Source: Hymenobacter siberiensis (GTDB lineage: Bacteria > Bacteroidota > Bacteroidia > Cytophagales > Hymenobacteraceae). Taken from it: a stretch of 64,000 nucleotides of DNA. The translations under genes and the position numbers were made by a program. Below are positions 18,134-30,229 of the stretch, piece by piece. The number at the start of each line of letters is the position of its first letter. Position 1 is the first letter of the stretch. The DNA is taken from contig NZ_JAHLZY020000001.1 in assembly GCF_018967865.2 (NCBI RefSeq), positions 3,906,001 to 3,970,000 of the forward strand, read 5' to 3'. The notes beneath the pieces are model-generated. The model did not search any database. It had not been told where the DNA came from and was given only the letters and a program-made list of their open reading frames with translations.

Positions 18134-18457
18134 CTACGCCTCACCTACCGCGCCGCCGAAGTTCATCGGGTAGCTCGGGGCTTCGTTCTGCATCTTAATA
18201 GGGCCAAAGGCGGCTTCAAACCGCTCGATGTTCTCGGTGAGGGCTTGCAGCAGGCGCTTGGCGTGCTCGGGCGTGACGACGATGCGCGCCTTCACCTTGG
18301 CCTTGGGCAGGCCGGGCATCATGCGGATGAAGTCAATCACGAACTCGCTGTTGCTGTGCGCAATCATGGCAAGGTTGGCGTATTCGCCCTCGGCCATGGC
18401 TTCGGAAAGCTCGATATTGATGGCGTTGGGGTCCGGATTTTGGTCGGTTGGTTGCAT
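18134..18457 (-). CDS. DUF3467 family protein
   Basis: 107 residues. The segments INIELSEAMAEGEYANLAMI, SEFVIDFIRMMPGLPKAKVK and VVTPEHAKRLLQALTENIER match the small DUF3467 proteins, which have no known function. In Bacteroidota they are often found near rpoBC, as here. It lacks a signal peptide, so it is probably cytoplasmic. It is 54 bases from the lipoprotein gene upstream and has a terminator behind it. Confidence 0.8.
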   Translation of the reverse strand: MQPTDQNPDPNAINIELSEAMAEGEYANLAMIAHSNSEFVIDFIRMMPGLPKAKVKARIVVTPEHAKRLLQALTENIERFEAAFGPIKMQNEAPSYPMNFGGAVGEA

Positions 18458-18511
18458 TTGAATGGCTTTATAAACTTAGATGTTTGGCTTTATCAATATT
18501 TGCAAACAGCT

Positions 18512-18976
18512 CTACCGCCTGTCCACATAATGAAAATTCTTGTGCCCATCCTGCACTTCAATCTTCGTGATGTCGCGCAATGGAATGACATTCATTAAAC
18601 CTAGCATAAAGGTCGAAGGACTACCAATAACTGCGCTGTCTTTTATAAAAAGGCGGTCAAAATACATGATATTCCTTTTGCCATTGTGGGTGAAGCGAAC
18701 CTCAATTGAAGGGCTATTTTGCAGAGTTACTTCCTTATTATTAGAGTCAACACACTTGATTATCGGAATTCTGCCGACGTTTGCAAGGTAGCTTATCGGC
18801 ATTCCATAAGGTCCACTTACTCTTACTTGTTGCAGACTGTTCATGTCTACTCCAGCAAACTGCTGCCGAAAACTTTGAACCGGAATCTGGAAGGTCGTGC
18901 ATCCTGTGAAACTCAAAGCTCCCGTTAGAAGCGCCAGAGCAACGCTTAATCGGTTTTTCATTTTAGTCTTGCTCAT
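18512..18976 (-). CDS. Putative lipoprotein of unknown function
   Basis: About 154 residues from the ATG at 18976 (MSKTKMKNRLSVALALLTGA); a start at 18991 would add five. The signal peptide ends LLTGALSFTGC, a good lipobox, followed by TTFQIPVQSF. No family is recognised in the mature part, which looks beta-rich (IEVRFTHNGKRNIMYFDR). It lies right behind the rpoC terminator, and the A/T content here is higher than in the neighbouring genes, which may point to later insertion. Confidence 0.6.
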   Translation of the reverse strand: MSKTKMKNRLSVALALLTGALSFTGCTTFQIPVQSFRQQFAGVDMNSLQQVRVSGPYGMPISYLANVGRIPIIKCVDSNNKEVTLQNSPSIEVRFTHNGKRNIMYFDRLFIKDSAVIGSPSTFMLGLMNVIPLRDITKIEVQDGHKNFHYVDRR

Positions 18977-18994
18977 ATAACTGGAATGCAATAA

Positions 18995-19031
18995 ACAAAA
19001 AAAGCCGACCGGGATACCCCAGTCGGCTTTT
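18995..19031 (-). terminator. Terminator after rpoC
   Basis: Minus strand: AAAAGCCGAC pairs with GTCGGCTTTT around a 12-base loop, followed by TTTTGTTT. It is 22 bases past the rpoC stop and ends the rpoBC transcript. Confidence 0.9.
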
Positions 19032-19052
19032 CCATTACAAACCTACGGCGGA

Positions 19053-22000
19053 TTACTCAGCCGACACTTCGCGCTTGCCAGCACGGCTGGGGCGCTTGGC
19101 GGGAACGGCAGCTTCGGCTGCTTGCGCGGCTTGGGCAGCTTCCATCTCTTCTTTCGAGCCGACAATCTGACGCGTGTATTCGCGCAGACCGGTACCGGCC
19201 GGAATGAGGTGACCGACGATTACGTTCTCCTTCAGGCCCAGCAGCTGGTCGGCCTTGCCGCGGATGGCGGCTTCGCTCAACACCTTGGTCGTCTCCTGGA
19301 AGGATGCGGCCGAGATGAACGAAGCAGTACCAAGCGACGCCTGCGTGATGCCTTGCAGCGTGGGGCGCGAAACCGAAGGCTGCGCGTCGCGCACTTGCAC
19401 GAGGGTGAGGTCGCGGCGTTTCAGGCTGCTGTTCTCGTCGCGGAGGCGACGGGCTGTCACAATCTGACCGGGCTTCATGTTGCTCGAATCACCGGCTTCG
19501 GTCACCACTTTCATGTCGATAATCATATCGTTCTCGGCCATGAAGATGATTTTATCAATCACCTGATTTTCGAGGAACGACGTGTCACCGGCATCCAGAA
19601 TCACAACTTTCTGCATCATCTGGCGGACTACCACCTCGATGTGCTTGTCGTTGATTTTCACACCCTGCAAGCGGTACACTTCCTGAATCTCGTTCACGAG
19701 GTACTCCTGCACGGCACCGGGGCCCTGAATGCTCAGGATGTCAGAAGGCGTGATGGCACCATCCGACAGCGGCATGCCGGCGCGGATGAAGTCGTTGTCC
19801 TGCACCAGAATGTGCTTCGACAGCGGCACCATGTATTTCTTCTTGACACCGTCTTTCGACTCAACGTAGATTTCACGGTTGCCGCGTTTCACGGTGCCGT
19901 AGGTTACCACGCCGTCGATTTCCGATACCACGGCGGGGTTCGACGGGTTCCGGGCTTCGAAAAGCTCCGTTACCCGCGGCAGACCACCGGTGATGTCGCG
20001 GGTCTTGCCCACCGAGCGAGGAATCTTGGCGAGGATGTGACCAGCCGTGATTTTCTCGTTGTTCTCGACGTTCAAGTGCGAGCCCACCGGAATGCTGTAG
20101 CCCTTCTGACCTTCGGCATCGCCCTTTTTGCCGGGGCGGATGATGATGGACGGGTTCTGGTCCTTCGCCTTCGACTCCATGATTACCTTCTCGCGGTGAC
20201 CGGTCTGTTCGTCCGATTCCTCACGGTAGGTCACGCCTTCCGTGATGGCATCGAACTGCACGGTACCATCAAACTCGGCCAAAATAACGGCGTTGTAGGG
20301 GTCCCAGTTGTTCAGCTCGGTGCCTTTCTCCACTTCCTGGCCTTCCGTTACGAGCATGAAAGAGCCGTAGGGAACGTGGTTGGAAGTGAAGACGCGGCCC
20401 GTGCCTTTCTCCACGATGCGAACTTCACCCGAGCGGCCCATTACCACGGCACCTTTCACGCCTTCCGGCGTCATGGTTGCTACGGTACGAACGTCCTCGA
20501 ACTCCACCACACCAGCGAATTTGGCTTTGATGTTCGACTCCACGGCGATGTTAGAAGCCGTACCACCTACGTGGAAGGTACGCAGGGTGAGCTGCGTACC
20601 AGGCTCACCAATCGACTGAGCGGCGATAACACCTACTGCCTCGCCACGCTGCACCATGCGGCCCGAAGCCAGGTTGCGGCCGTAGCACTTGGCGCAGATA
20701 CCGCGCTTGCTTTCGCAAGTCAGCACCGAGCGGATTTCCACCGATTCAATGCTAGTGGCATCAATACGACGGGTCGTGTCTTCCTTGATTTCGGAACCCG
20801 AAGTCAGGAGTACTTCGCCGGTCAACGGGTCAATGATATCGTGCACCGTTACACGGCCCAGGATACGCTCGGCCAGCGGCTCCACGATGTCTTCGTTGTC
20901 TTTCAACGCAAAGGTTTCGATACCGCGCAGCGTGCCGCAATCCGGCTCGTTCACGATTACATCCTGCGAAACGTCTACCAGACGACGGGTTAGGTAGCCG
21001 GCGTCAGCCGTCTTCAGAGCCGTGTCAGCCAGACCTTTACGGGCACCATGCGTCGAGATAAAGTACTCGATTACGTCAAGGCCTTCTTTGAAGTTCGACA
21101 GAATCGGGTTTTCGATAATCTCGCCAATCGAACCTTGCAGCGACTTCTGCGGCTTGGCCATCAGGCCACGCATACCGCCCAGCTGACGAATCTGCTCGCG
21201 CGAGCCACGGGCTCCCGAGTGCATCATCATGTAGATGGAGTTGAAGCCCTGGTCCTCCTTTTCCAGGCGGCCCATCAGCGTCTCCGTAATCTGGTTGTTG
21301 ATGCGCGTCCAGATGTCAATAACCTGGTTGTAACGCTCGTTGTCCGTAATCAGACCCATCTGGTAGTTCTGGGTTACGGCCTTCACGTCGTTCTGCGCCT
21401 GCTTTACCAGCACGTCCTTCTCCATCGGGATTTTGATATCACCGAGGCCCATGCTCAGGCCGCCTTTATAGGCCGACTGGAAGCCAAGAGTCTTGATTTC
21501 GTCTAGGAACTGCGCCGTACGAGCCATGCCCGTGCGCTTGAACACCGTCGAGATGATTTGCTGGAGCTTCTTCTTGGTCAGCAGCTCATCCACGAAACCT
21601 ACTTCTTCCGGCACGAGCTGGTTGAACAGCACGCGGCCGGCTACGGTATCGACGATTTTGGTTACCAAGTCGTCGTTTTCGTCCCGAATCTGCGTCCGTA
21701 CCTTGATGAAAGCGTGCTTCGAAAGCTGGCCTTCGTTGATGGCGATAACAACTTCTTCGTCCGAATAGAATACCCGGTCTTCACCGACAATCTTCTCGTT
21801 TTCGGTGCTGCGCTTGCCTTTGGTAACGTAGTACAGACCCAGAACCATGTCCTGCGACGGCACCGCGATGGGCGCGCCGTTGGCGGGGTTCAGGATGTTG
21901 TGCGAAGCCAGCATGAGCATGGAGGCTTCCAGGATAGCGGCCGGGCCGAGGGGCACGTGCACAGCCATCTGGTCACCGTCAAAGTCAGCGTTGAAGGCCG

Positions 22001-23405
22001 TACAAACGAGGGGGTGCAGCTGGATAGCCTTGCCCTCGATGAGGCGCGGCTGGAATGCCTGGATACCCAGACGGTGAAGCGTAGGAGCCCGGTTGAGCAG
22101 CACTGGGTGGCCTTTCAGCACATTCTCCAGGATGTCCCATACCACAGCGTCCTTGCGGTCCACAATTTTCTTAGCCGACTTTACCGTCTTCACAATGCCG
22201 CGCTCGATGAGCTTGCGGATGATGAACGGCTTGAACAGCTCGGCCGCCATGTTCTTGGGCAGGCCGCACTCGTGCAGCTTCAGCTCAGGACCAACCACAA
22301 TTACCGAACGACCCGAATAGTCGACACGCTTACCGAGCAGGTTCTGACGGAAACGGCCCTGCTTGCCTTTCAGCATGTCGGACAGCGACTTCAGAGCGCG
22401 GTTGCCTTCGGCGCGCACGGCGTTCACCTTGCGCGAGTTGTCGAACAGGGAGTCAACGGCTTCCTGCAGCATGCGCTTCTCGTTCCGCAGAATCACTTCA
22501 GGAGCCTTAATTTCAATCAGGCGCTTGAGGCGGTTGTTACGGATGATAACGCGACGGTACAGGTCGTTCAAGTCGGAAGTGGCGAAACGGCCACCGTCGA
22601 GCGGAACGAGGGGACGCAGTTCCGGGGGAATAACGGGCACCATGCGGATAACCATCCACTCGGGGCGGTTTTCCACGCGGGTAGCGGCATCACGGAACGC
22701 CTCTACTACGCGCAGACGCTTCAACGCCTCAGCCTTACGCTGCTGCGAAGTTTCGTGGGCAGCCGAGTCACGCAGCGAGTAGCTCAGCTCGTCCAGGTTG
22801 ATGCGCTCCAGCAGCATGTGCAGAGCATCAGCACCCATGCGGGCGATGAACTTGTTGGGGTCCTCATTGGGCAGCATCTGGTTCTCGCGGGGGAGCTTAT
22901 CGATGATGTCCAGGTACTCGTCTTCGGTGAGGAAGTCGAGAATCTGTACGCCTTCTTCCGCCAGCGAGCCGGGCTGTACGACTACGTACCGCTCGTAATA
23001 GATAATCTGGTCGAGCTTCTTGGTGGGCAGGCCCAGCAGGTAGCCAATTTTGTTAGGCAGCGACTTGAAGTACCAGATGTGGGCAACGGGCACCACCAGC
23101 TCGATGTGGCCCATGCGCTCACGACGCACTTTCTTCTCGGTCACCTCCACGCCGCAACGGTCGCAGATAATGCCCTTGTAACGAATCCGCTTGTACTTGC
23201 CGCAGTGGCACTCCCAGTCCTTCACGGGACCGAAAATGCGCTCGCAGAACAGACCACCCATCTCGGGCTTGTACGTGCGGTAGTTGATGGTTTCAGGCTT
23301 CACCACTTCGCCGGTGCTACGCTCCAGAATTGCTTCGGGCGAGGCCAGCGAAATCGTGACTTTGGAGAAGTCCTGAACTACTTTCTTGTTTTTTGCGAAA
23401 GCCAT
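19053..23405 (-). CDS. rpoC: DNA-directed RNA polymerase subunit beta'
   Basis: 1450 residues, typical of Bacteroidota. The N-terminal zinc-binding region is intact ([20 protein letters not shown] and CDRCGVEV). The active-site loop [15 protein letters not shown] carries the three Mg-binding Asp. The second zinc site ([13 protein letters not shown]) and the trigger-loop region [16 protein letters not shown] follow. It ends with an Ala/Arg-rich tail. The gene is separated from rpoB by an unusually long 391-base gap and ends at a strong terminator. Confidence 0.98.
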   Translation of the reverse strand: MAFAKNKKVVQDFSKVTISLASPEAILERSTGEVVKPETINYRTYKPEMGGLFCERIFGPVKDWECHCGKYKRIRYKGIICDRCGVEVTEKKVRRERMGHIELVVPVAHIWYFKSLPNKIGYLLGLPTKKLDQIIYYERYVVVQPGSLAEEGVQILDFLTEDEYLDIIDKLPRENQMLPNEDPNKFIARMGADALHMLLERINLDELSYSLRDSAAHETSQQRKAEALKRLRVVEAFRDAATRVENRPEWMVIRMVPVIPPELRPLVPLDGGRFATSDLNDLYRRVIIRNNRLKRLIEIKAPEVILRNEKRMLQEAVDSLFDNSRKVNAVRAEGNRALKSLSDMLKGKQGRFRQNLLGKRVDYSGRSVIVVGPELKLHECGLPKNMAAELFKPFIIRKLIERGIVKTVKSAKKIVDRKDAVVWDILENVLKGHPVLLNRAPTLHRLGIQAFQPRLIEGKAIQLHPLVCTAFNADFDGDQMAVHVPLGPAAILEASMLMLASHNILNPANGAPIAVPSQDMVLGLYYVTKGKRSTENEKIVGEDRVFYSDEEVVIAINEGQLSKHAFIKVRTQIRDENDDLVTKIVDTVAGRVLFNQLVPEEVGFVDELLTKKKLQQIISTVFKRTGMARTAQFLDEIKTLGFQSAYKGGLSMGLGDIKIPMEKDVLVKQAQNDVKAVTQNYQMGLITDNERYNQVIDIWTRINNQITETLMGRLEKEDQGFNSIYMMMHSGARGSREQIRQLGGMRGLMAKPQKSLQGSIGEIIENPILSNFKEGLDVIEYFISTHGARKGLADTALKTADAGYLTRRLVDVSQDVIVNEPDCGTLRGIETFALKDNEDIVEPLAERILGRVTVHDIIDPLTGEVLLTSGSEIKEDTTRRIDATSIESVEIRSVLTCESKRGICAKCYGRNLASGRMVQRGEAVGVIAAQSIGEPGTQLTLRTFHVGGTASNIAVESNIKAKFAGVVEFEDVRTVATMTPEGVKGAVVMGRSGEVRIVEKGTGRVFTSNHVPYGSFMLVTEGQEVEKGTELNNWDPYNAVILAEFDGTVQFDAITEGVTYREESDEQTGHREKVIMESKAKDQNPSIIIRPGKKGDAEGQKGYSIPVGSHLNVENNEKITAGHILAKIPRSVGKTRDITGGLPRVTELFEARNPSNPAVVSEIDGVVTYGTVKRGNREIYVESKDGVKKKYMVPLSKHILVQDNDFIRAGMPLSDGAITPSDILSIQGPGAVQEYLVNEIQEVYRLQGVKINDKHIEVVVRQMMQKVVILDAGDTSFLENQVIDKIIFMAENDMIIDMKVVTEAGDSSNMKPGQIVTARRLRDENSSLKRRDLTLVQVRDAQPSVSRPTLQGITQASLGTASFISAASFQETTKVLSEAAIRGKADQLLGLKENVIVGHLIPAGTGLREYTRQIVGSKEEMEAAQAAQAAEAAVPAKRPSRAGKREVSAE

Positions 23406-23796
23406 TTGATTGGGGTTAAGCTAGTAGCTGTTGGCTTTGAGCTGCCTGATTCTTCGCCGTTCGCCAGAAGGGCGCAAGAGAATCAGAACAGGTTGACACT
23501 TCAAAAAGTGCCTTTGCGGAACAGATAGGTATGTTGGGCAAAGGCACTTTTAAAAGGTCGAATTATTAAGACCGTTGGGCAGTACTGACTGATGGGAAGG
23601 CCTTCGATTAAAATTCACTGGGGGTTGAATGCTGCACTGACCATATCTCGGAACAGCCCCCGCTCCTCTTTCACCGAAGCGTTTTCTCATCTTTTGTTAC
23701 CAGAGGCACTCAATCAGAGCCTTCTGCTGCCTGCCGGCAGGCAAACTACGAGTTGCGGCCAAAGCTTACGCCTCAGCCGCAACCGGCAGCAATTCA
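23406..23796 (-). other. 391-bp rpoB-rpoC spacer with a strong hairpin
   Basis: No gene is seen. In transcription order it has a perfect 16-base palindrome (TGCCTGCCGGCAGGCA, about 23729-23744), then a hairpin at 23502-23553 with 13-bp arms (AAAAGTGCCTTTG and complement, 20-base loop) followed by TTTTTG on the minus strand, which resembles an intrinsic terminator. No clear TAnnTTTG promoter was found between the hairpin and rpoC. The gap may attenuate or process the rpoBC transcript. Confidence 0.6.
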
Positions 23797-26700
23797 CTAT
23801 TCCATCGTGATTTCCAGTGCCAGACCACGCAATTCGTGGAGCAGCACGTTGAACGACTCGGGGATATTCGGCTTGGGCAGAATGTCGCCTTTTACAATGG
23901 CTTCATACGCTTTGGCGCGGCCCACCACGTCGTCCGATTTAATGGTGAGGATTTCCTGCAGCACGTTGGAAGCACCGAAGGCCTCCAGTGCCCACACTTC
24001 CATTTCGCCGAAGCGCTGGCCACCGAACTGCGCCTTACCACCCAGCGGCTGCTGCGTGATGAGCGAGTACGGCCCGATGGAACGAGCGTGCATCTTGTCG
24101 TCAACCAGGTGACCGAGTTTGAGCATGTAAATCACGCCCACGGTTACCGGCTGGTCGAAACGGTCGCCGCTCAAGCCGTCGTACAGGTACGCACGACCCC
24201 AGTCCGGCAGGCCGGCTTCGGTCAGCTCGTGTGCAACTTCATCCTCGGTTGCGCCGTCGAAAATCGGGGTAGCATAGGTGCGACCCATTTTCAGACCAGC
24301 CCAGCCCAGTACGGTCTCGTAAATCTGACCGATGTTCATCCGGCTTGGTACACCAAGCGGGTTAAGCACGATGTCCATCGGCGTACCGTCGGGCAGGAAG
24401 GGCATGTCCTCATCGCGCACGATGCGGGCTACCACACCCTTGTTACCGTGGCGGCCGGCCATCTTGTCACCCACCTTCAGCTTGCGCTTCTTGGCGATGT
24501 AAACCTTAGCCAACTGCACGATGCCAGCGGGCAGCTCATCGCCCACTTCCAGGGTAAAGCGCTGACGCTTGAACTTCGCGGTAATGGTGTTGCGGCGCTT
24601 GGCGTAGTTACGCACCAGCTCCAGCACGAGGCCGTTTACGCGGGCATCAGCCGTCCAGCCTTCCAGAATCAGGTCCTTAAACAGGTTCACTTCTTCCGGA
24701 ACGGCGTAGTTGCTTTCGTCCTTGTACGGGTTCTTCTCGGGGAACATCCCCTCGTTGATGTTCTTGCGGTTGAACTTCACGCCCTTGGAAATCATCTCCT
24801 CGCCGAAGCGGTGCTTGATGCCCTGGCTCGTCTTGCCTTCCAGCAATTGCACCAGCTTATCAATCATGATGGCTTTCACGCCACGCAGTTCCTGCGCGTA
24901 AGTACCTTTCAGGTCTTCCACTTCCTTCTTCGACTTGGCCCGGAGGTTTTTGTCTTTCTTAGGACGCGAAAAGAGTTTGGTACCGATAACCACACCCTGC
25001 AGGGAGGGCGGCGCTTTGAGCGAAGCATCCTTCACATCGCCGGCCTTATCGCCGAAGATGGCGCGGAGCAGCTTCTCTTCCGGCGTGGGGTCTGTCTCGC
25101 CTTTCGGCGTGATTTTACCAATCAGGATGTCGCCTTCCTTCACCTCCGCGCCGAGGCGGATGATGCCGTTATCGTCGAGGTTACGCACAGCTTCTTCGCT
25201 CACGTTCGGAATCTCCGAGGTCAGCTCTTCTTCGCCACGCTTGGTCTCGCGCACTTCCAGCTCAAACTCCTCAATGTGAATCGAGGTGAAGATGTCGTCG
25301 CGAACCACACGCTCCGAGATGACGATGGCATCCTCGAAGTTGTAGCCCTGCCATGGCATAAATGCCACCTGCATATTACGGCCCAGGGCGAGTTCGCCCT
25401 TGTTGGTACCGTAGCCTTCGCAGAGGGCCTGGCCCTTGGTCACCCGCTCGCCGCGCTTCACGAGTGGCGTCAGGTTGAGGCAGGTATCCTGGTTGGTGCG
25501 ACGGAACTTGATGAGGTCGTAAGTAATACGCTCAGCATCGAAGCTCACCATGATGTCGTCCTCCGTGAGGTCGTACTTCACCACGATTTTGTTGGCGTCC
25601 ACGTAGTCAATCACGCCCTCGCCTTCCGACATAATCAGCGTACGCGAGTCGCTTGCGATACGTGCTTCCAGACCCGTGCCCACAATCGGAGCTTCGGGGC
25701 GGAGCAACGGCACCGCCTGGCGCTGCATGTTCGAGCCCATGAGCGCACGGTTGGCGTCATCGTGCTCCAGGAACGGAATCAGCGAAGCAGCTACCGATAC
25801 AATCTGGTTCGGGGCCACGTCCATGTAGGAGTACTCCGAGGGATTAACTACCGGGAAGTCACCTTCAAAACGGCCTTTCACCAGCTCCTGGGTCAGGTTA
25901 CCGCCCTCATCCAGCAGGGAGTTGGCCTGTGCGATGTGGTGGGTATCCTCTTCCTCAGCAGTCAGGAATTTCACATTAGGGCTCATGTCCACCTTGCCGC
26001 CTTTCACGTCGCGGTAAGGGGTTTCGATAAAGCCCATTGCGTTCACGCGGGCGTGCACGCACAGCGACGAAATCAGACCAATGTTAGGTCCTTCCGGCGT
26101 TTCGATGGTGCAAAGACGACCGTAGTGCGTGTAGTGTACGTCACGTACTTCGAAGCCAGCGCGCTCGCGCGACAGACCTCCCGGCCCGAGTGCCGATACG
26201 CGACGCTTGTGCGTCACCTCGGCCAGCGGGTTCGTCTGGTCCATGAACTGCGACAGCTGGTTCGTACCGAAGAACGAGTTGATAACGCTGGACAGCGTCC
26301 GGGCATTAATCAGGTCAACCGGCTTGAAGTCCTCGTTGTCGCGCACGTTCATGCGCTCCTTAATGGTACGTGCCATGCGGGCCAGACCCACGCCGAACTG
26401 AGCGTAGAGCTGCTCGCCCACGGTACGCACGCGACGGTTGCTCAAGTGGTCAATGTCATCGACAATGGCCTTCGAGTTACTCAAGCCAATCAGATATTTC
26501 ACAATCAAGACAATGTCCTGATTGGTCAGCACCCGTGACTCCTGGTCCATGCCAATCTGGAGCTTCTTATTAATCCGGTAGCGGCCTACCTCTCCGAGGT
26601 CGTAGCGCTTGTCCGAGAAAAACAGCTTCTGGATGATATCACGGGCAGTTTCTTCGTCAGGAGCCTCCGTATTCCGGAGCTGACGGTAAATCTGCTCAAC

Positions 26701-27696
26701 AGCTTCCTTCTCCGAGTTGGAGTTGTCCTTCTGCAACGTGTTGTAAATGATTGCGAAATCCGCAATGTTCACGTTCTCGCGGTGCAGAATAACCGACTTC
26801 GCGCCGGCCTCCAGAATCACGTCGATATCCGCTTCCTCAATCGTGGCATCGCGCTCCAGCAACACTTCGTTGCGGTCAATCGATACAACTTCGCCGGTGT
26901 CTTCGTCCACGAAGTCTTCCGTCCAGGTGCGGAGCACCCGGGCAGCCAGCTTGCGACCAACGGCTTTCTTGAGATTTTTCTTGTCGGACTTCACTTCCTC
27001 CGACAGCCCGAACAGGTCGAGAATGTCTTTGTCGGTGCCATAGCCGATGGCGCGCAGCAGCGTCGTCACCGGGAATTTCTTCTTGCGGTCGATATACGCG
27101 TACATCACGTTGTTCACGTCCGTGGCAAATTCAATCCACGAGCCTTTGAACGGGATAATCCGGGCCGAATACAGCTTGGTACCGTTCGTGTGCTTGCTCT
27201 GGGCGAAGAATACGCCCGGCGAGCGGTGCAGCTGCGATACGATAACGCGCTCGGCACCGTTGATAACGAACGAACCCTTTACGGTCATATAAGGGATGTT
27301 CCCGAGGAACACCTCCTGCTCAATCGTTTCGAAGTCCTCGTTGTCCTTATCATTGCAAACCAGACGGAGCTTTGCTTTCAGCGGAACTGAATAAGTCAAA
27401 CCACGGTCAATGCATTCGTCGACCGAATATTTCGGTGGGTCAACGTGATAGTCGATAAAGGTCAGTACGAAGTTTTCGCGCGAATCCGAAATTGGGAAGT
27501 TCTCAGCAAACACTTTGAACAATCCTTCGTTAGAACGACGCTCAGCAGCAGTTTCCAACTGAAAGAATTCCTGGAACGAGCGAACCTGCACGTCCAAAAA
27601 GTCCGGGTACTCGATAACCTTCTTAATCTTGGCGAAATTGATTCGCGCGTCGGCGGCCTTTTTGAGCGCGGCCGTCTTTGCTTTCGGTGTAGCCAA
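23797..27696 (-). CDS. rpoB: DNA-directed RNA polymerase subunit beta
   Basis: 1299 residues when started at the TTG at 27696 ([20 protein letters not shown]). The frame is open up to an ATG at 27774, but that would add 26 residues resembling no RpoB. The rifampicin region is wild type ([20 protein letters not shown], then [19 protein letters not shown]), predicting sensitivity. The C-terminal region [20 protein letters not shown] is intact. It forms the core polymerase with RpoC. It follows rplL by about 235 bases that contain a terminator. Confidence 0.97.
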   Translation of the reverse strand: MATPKAKTAALKKAADARINFAKIKKVIEYPDFLDVQVRSFQEFFQLETAAERRSNEGLFKVFAENFPISDSRENFVLTFIDYHVDPPKYSVDECIDRGLTYSVPLKAKLRLVCNDKDNEDFETIEQEVFLGNIPYMTVKGSFVINGAERVIVSQLHRSPGVFFAQSKHTNGTKLYSARIIPFKGSWIEFATDVNNVMYAYIDRKKKFPVTTLLRAIGYGTDKDILDLFGLSEEVKSDKKNLKKAVGRKLAARVLRTWTEDFVDEDTGEVVSIDRNEVLLERDATIEEADIDVILEAGAKSVILHRENVNIADFAIIYNTLQKDNSNSEKEAVEQIYRQLRNTEAPDEETARDIIQKLFFSDKRYDLGEVGRYRINKKLQIGMDQESRVLTNQDIVLIVKYLIGLSNSKAIVDDIDHLSNRRVRTVGEQLYAQFGVGLARMARTIKERMNVRDNEDFKPVDLINARTLSSVINSFFGTNQLSQFMDQTNPLAEVTHKRRVSALGPGGLSRERAGFEVRDVHYTHYGRLCTIETPEGPNIGLISSLCVHARVNAMGFIETPYRDVKGGKVDMSPNVKFLTAEEEDTHHIAQANSLLDEGGNLTQELVKGRFEGDFPVVNPSEYSYMDVAPNQIVSVAASLIPFLEHDDANRALMGSNMQRQAVPLLRPEAPIVGTGLEARIASDSRTLIMSEGEGVIDYVDANKIVVKYDLTEDDIMVSFDAERITYDLIKFRRTNQDTCLNLTPLVKRGERVTKGQALCEGYGTNKGELALGRNMQVAFMPWQGYNFEDAIVISERVVRDDIFTSIHIEEFELEVRETKRGEEELTSEIPNVSEEAVRNLDDNGIIRLGAEVKEGDILIGKITPKGETDPTPEEKLLRAIFGDKAGDVKDASLKAPPSLQGVVIGTKLFSRPKKDKNLRAKSKKEVEDLKGTYAQELRGVKAIMIDKLVQLLEGKTSQGIKHRFGEEMISKGVKFNRKNINEGMFPEKNPYKDESNYAVPEEVNLFKDLILEGWTADARVNGLVLELVRNYAKRRNTITAKFKRQRFTLEVGDELPAGIVQLAKVYIAKKRKLKVGDKMAGRHGNKGVVARIVRDEDMPFLPDGTPMDIVLNPLGVPSRMNIGQIYETVLGWAGLKMGRTYATPIFDGATEDEVAHELTEAGLPDWGRAYLYDGLSGDRFDQPVTVGVIYMLKLGHLVDDKMHARSIGPYSLITQQPLGGKAQFGGQRFGEMEVWALEAFGASNVLQEILTIKSDDVVGRAKAYEAIVKGDILPKPNIPESFNVLLHELRGLALEITME

Positions 27697-27778
27697 TGCG
27701 ATGGGGATTATAAGATGGACACAGAAGCGTAAAAAAGGAAGCCGCAATAGCGACTTGTCAGCGGTACAACGCACTCCC

Positions 27779-27804
27779 TAACTATCTATGCAACAAGATA
27801 GTTA
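27779..27804. other. Short hairpin upstream of rpoB
   Basis: CTAACTATCT and its exact complement AGATAGTTAG enclose a six-base loop, between the rplL terminator and the rpoB start. It would sit in the rpoB leader RNA. No T-run follows. Its role is unknown; partial termination or processing is possible. Confidence 0.5.
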
Positions 27805-27861
27805 GCTGACATAACAAAAGCGCGAACTGGGTGGCTCGCGCGGTTGACACGCTACAAACAG

Positions 27862-27889
27862 GAAAAGACCTGGCTAAGTTGCCAGGTCT
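27862..27889 (-). terminator. Terminator or attenuator after rplL
   Basis: Minus strand: AGACCTGG, an eight-base loop and CCAGGTCT, followed by TTTCC. It lies 44 bases past the rplL stop. In E. coli a partial terminator at the same place lowers rpoBC relative to rplJL; a like role here is inference from position. Confidence 0.75.
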
Positions 27890-27932
27890 ATCCTTATTCG
27901 AAGCGGGTCCGGAGATGCTTCAGGAGCAGAAA

Positions 27933-28313
27933 CTACTTAACTTCTACTTCAGCACCGGCTTCCTCGAGCTGCTTCTTCAGCGACTCAGCCTCGTCCTTGG
28001 TTACGCCTTCTTTCACGGCCTTAGGAGCACCGTCAACCAGCTCTTTGGCTTCCTTCAGGCCAAGGCCGGTCAGGTCTTTCACCAGCTTCACAACAGCGAG
28101 TTTAGCGCCGCCGGCAGCCTTCAGGATAACGTCGAACGACGTCTTCTCCTCGGGAGCCTCGTCAGCGGCAGCAGCGCCACCACCGGCCATCATTACGGGA
28201 GCAGCAGCAGCGGGCTCGATGCCGTACTCGTCCTTCAGGATGGTTGCCAATTCGTTTACTTCTTTCACCGTCAGGTTTACAAGCTGCTCAGCGAATGCTT
28301 TCAAATCTGCCAT
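27933..28313 (-). CDS. rplL: Ribosomal protein L7/L12 (bL12)
   Basis: 126 residues. N-terminal dimerisation helices ([20 protein letters not shown]), an Ala/Gly-rich hinge ([20 protein letters not shown]), and the C-terminal factor-binding domain with [20 protein letters not shown]. It forms the flexible stalk that recruits EF-Tu and EF-G. It is 65 bases from rplJ, the usual pairing, and is followed by an attenuator-like hairpin. Confidence 0.97.
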   Translation of the reverse strand: MADLKAFAEQLVNLTVKEVNELATILKDEYGIEPAAAAPVMMAGGGAAAADEAPEEKTSFDVILKAAGGAKLAVVKLVKDLTGLGLKEAKELVDGAPKAVKEGVTKDEAESLKKQLEEAGAEVEVK

Positions 28314-28378
28314 TTCTGTAGATTGTTAAAAAAAATGTGTTGTTGAAAATTTGATTAGGGGGGCGAAAAAGCAGCTAA

Positions 28379-28927
28379 TTAAGCGGCCTCTTTTTCGCTG
28401 AGGGTTTTGAGGATGCCGGCCAGTTTGTTGCCACCGCTCTGAAGAGCCGAGATAACATTTTTAGCGGGCGACTGGAGCAGACCGATGAGTTCACCGAGCA
28501 GTTCCTGCTTGCCTTTGAGGGTCGTAAGACCTTCGAGCTGGTCGGAGCCGATGTAGATGCTAGCATCCACATAAGCGCCTTTCAGCACGGGCTTGGGCGT
28601 TACGTTGCGGCCGTAAGCCTGCGATTTGTAGAAGTCACGCAGCATCTTGGCAGGAGCCGAGCCGCTCTCCGTAGAGAATAGTACGCCCGACTGGCCTTTC
28701 AGTGCGGAGTTCATCTCCGACGTATCGTGGCCGAGGGTATCCAGCGCTTTCCGGATAAAGGTGTTTTTGTACACCTTGTATTCCAGACCGCGGGTGAACG
28801 CCATACGACGGAAGTCGTTGATTTTCGCCACCGACATTACCGAAGCATCGACAATGTAGAACGAGTTGTGCGATTGCATTTTTCCGCTCAACTCATCCAC
28901 GAGGGTTTGTTTTTCTTCCCGAGTCAT
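28379..28927 (-). CDS. rplJ: Ribosomal protein L10 (uL10)
   Basis: 182 residues. Start MTREEKQTLVDELSGKMQSH; conserved FRRMAFTRGLEYKVYKNTFI and a C-terminal helix (QSPAKNVISALQSGGNKLAG) that binds L12 dimers. It anchors the stalk to 23S rRNA. It starts 15 bases after rplA, leaving no room for a long L10 leader of the E. coli kind. Confidence 0.96.
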   Translation of the reverse strand: MTREEKQTLVDELSGKMQSHNSFYIVDASVMSVAKINDFRRMAFTRGLEYKVYKNTFIRKALDTLGHDTSEMNSALKGQSGVLFSTESGSAPAKMLRDFYKSQAYGRNVTPKPVLKGAYVDASIYIGSDQLEGLTTLKGKQELLGELIGLLQSPAKNVISALQSGGNKLAGILKTLSEKEAA

Positions 28928-28942
28928 GTTTGGTTGGGTTAA

Positions 28943-29641
28943 TTAGCTAGCGGAATTTACTTGGCTGTCCACCGGAACAGCGGGCGACATCGTGCTGCTG
29001 AGCGTGATGCTCTTGATGTAGGTACCTTTCGAAGACGACGGCTTCAGGCGACCCAACGTCTGGATTACCTCCAGGGCGTTTTCGGCCAGCATGCTTGGGT
29101 CGAACGATACTTTACCCACGGAGCAGTGAATGATACCGGTTTTGTCAACTTTGAAGTCGATTTTACCAGCCTTCACTTCCTGCACCGCCTTAGCGACGTC
29201 GGTCGTAACGGTGCCCGACTTCGGGTTCGGCATCAGACCACGGGGGCCGAGCACACGGCCCAGGCGACCTACCTTAGCCATTACGGCGGGCATGGTGATG
29301 ATTACGTCGATGTCGGTCCAGCCTTTCTCGATTTTAGCGATATAGTCGTCCAGACCAACGAAGTCGGCGCCGGCGGCGAGGGCTTCGGCCTCCTTGTCGG
29401 GAGTAACCAAGGCCAGAACGCGAACGGTTTTGCCGGTGCCGTGGGGCAGGGTAGCCACGCCACGAACCATCTGGTCCGCTTTGCGAGGGTCCACACCGAG
29501 GCGAACGTCAATATCTACTGAAGCATCGAACTTGGTGTAGGTAATATCCTTCACCACGATTGCGGCTTCCACGAGGCTGCGCATTTGCGTCAGGTCGTGT
29601 TTGGCAAGGGCTTCCTTGCGCTTTTTGCTTACTTGTGCCAT
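28943..29641 (-). CDS. rplA: Ribosomal protein L1 (uL1)
   Basis: 232 residues, normal. It starts [20 protein letters not shown]; signature region [20 protein letters not shown]; final strands with [20 protein letters not shown]1 forms the mobile stalk at the E site and represses the L11 operon in E. coli. It is spaced 19 bases from rplK and 15 from rplJ. Confidence 0.97.
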   Translation of the reverse strand: MAQVSKKRKEALAKHDLTQMRSLVEAAIVVKDITYTKFDASVDIDVRLGVDPRKADQMVRGVATLPHGTGKTVRVLALVTPDKEAEALAAGADFVGLDDYIAKIEKGWTDIDVIITMPAVMAKVGRLGRVLGPRGLMPNPKSGTVTTDVAKAVQEVKAGKIDFKVDKTGIIHCSVGKVSFDPSMLAENALEVIQTLGRLKPSSSKGTYIKSITLSSTMSPAVPVDSQVNSAS

Positions 29642-29660
29642 GTGTAGGTTCTCCGTTTAA

Positions 29661-30104
29661 TTATTCAGCAAAAGGAGAAGTGCCACTGATGGTGATACCC
29701 ATGCTGCGGGCCGTACCAGCCACCGACTTCATCGCCGACTCCACCTTAAAGGCGTTCAAGTCAACCATTTTCGTTTCGGCAATAGTACGTACTTGGTCCC
29801 ACGTCACGGAGCCAACCTTGTTCCGGTTCGGCTCTTTCGAACCGCTCTGAATCTTAGCTGCTTCCATGAGCAACACCGGAGCCGGTGCCGTCTTCACCAC
29901 GAAGTCGAACGACTTATCGGTGTACATGGTGATAAGTACAGGACAAATCTGGCCGGCTTTATCTTGGGTGCGAGCATTGAACTGCTTGCAAAACTCCATG
30001 ATATTCAAGCCTTTGCTACCAAGTGCAGGTCCTACCGGCGGCGATGGGTTCGCTGAGCCTCCCTTTATCTGCAGACGCAGATAACCTCTGATTTCTTTGG
30101 CCAT
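29661..30104 (-). CDS. rplK: Ribosomal protein L11 (uL11)
   Basis: 147 residues. The N-terminal domain has the Pro-rich [20 protein letters not shown] that binds thiostrepton and contacts RelA; the C-terminal rRNA-binding domain ends TARSMGITI. Compared with common sequences the start is standard ([20 protein letters not shown]). The spacer to nusG is 226 bases and carries a long palindrome, so rplK may or may not be on the nusG transcript. Confidence 0.97.
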   Translation of the reverse strand: MAKEIRGYLRLQIKGGSANPSPPVGPALGSKGLNIMEFCKQFNARTQDKAGQICPVLITMYTDKSFDFVVKTAPAPVLLMEAAKIQSGSKEPNRNKVGSVTWDQVRTIAETKMVDLNAFKVESAMKSVAGTARSMGITISGTSPFAE

Positions 30105-30229
30105 TTGATTGTGTTGGCTGTGGCGCCTGCGTCGTAACTCGCGCTTGCCTCAGTTTAGTAAACTCCTTGTTTGGAAGCCCCGCCGACCCGGAGCAATTAG
30201 CCGGCGTGGTGTTTTTATATGAATCAGTT

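Noticed and set aside
19122..26538. Very long plus-strand open frames opposite rpoC and rpoB (up to 900 codons)
   Set aside because: They mirror highly conserved genes in a GC-rich genome, have no recognisable domains and no start context; they are codon-bias shadows.
28928..28942. L10 leader RNA before rplJ
   Set aside because: The spacer to rplA is only 15 bases, so the known L10 leader cannot be there.
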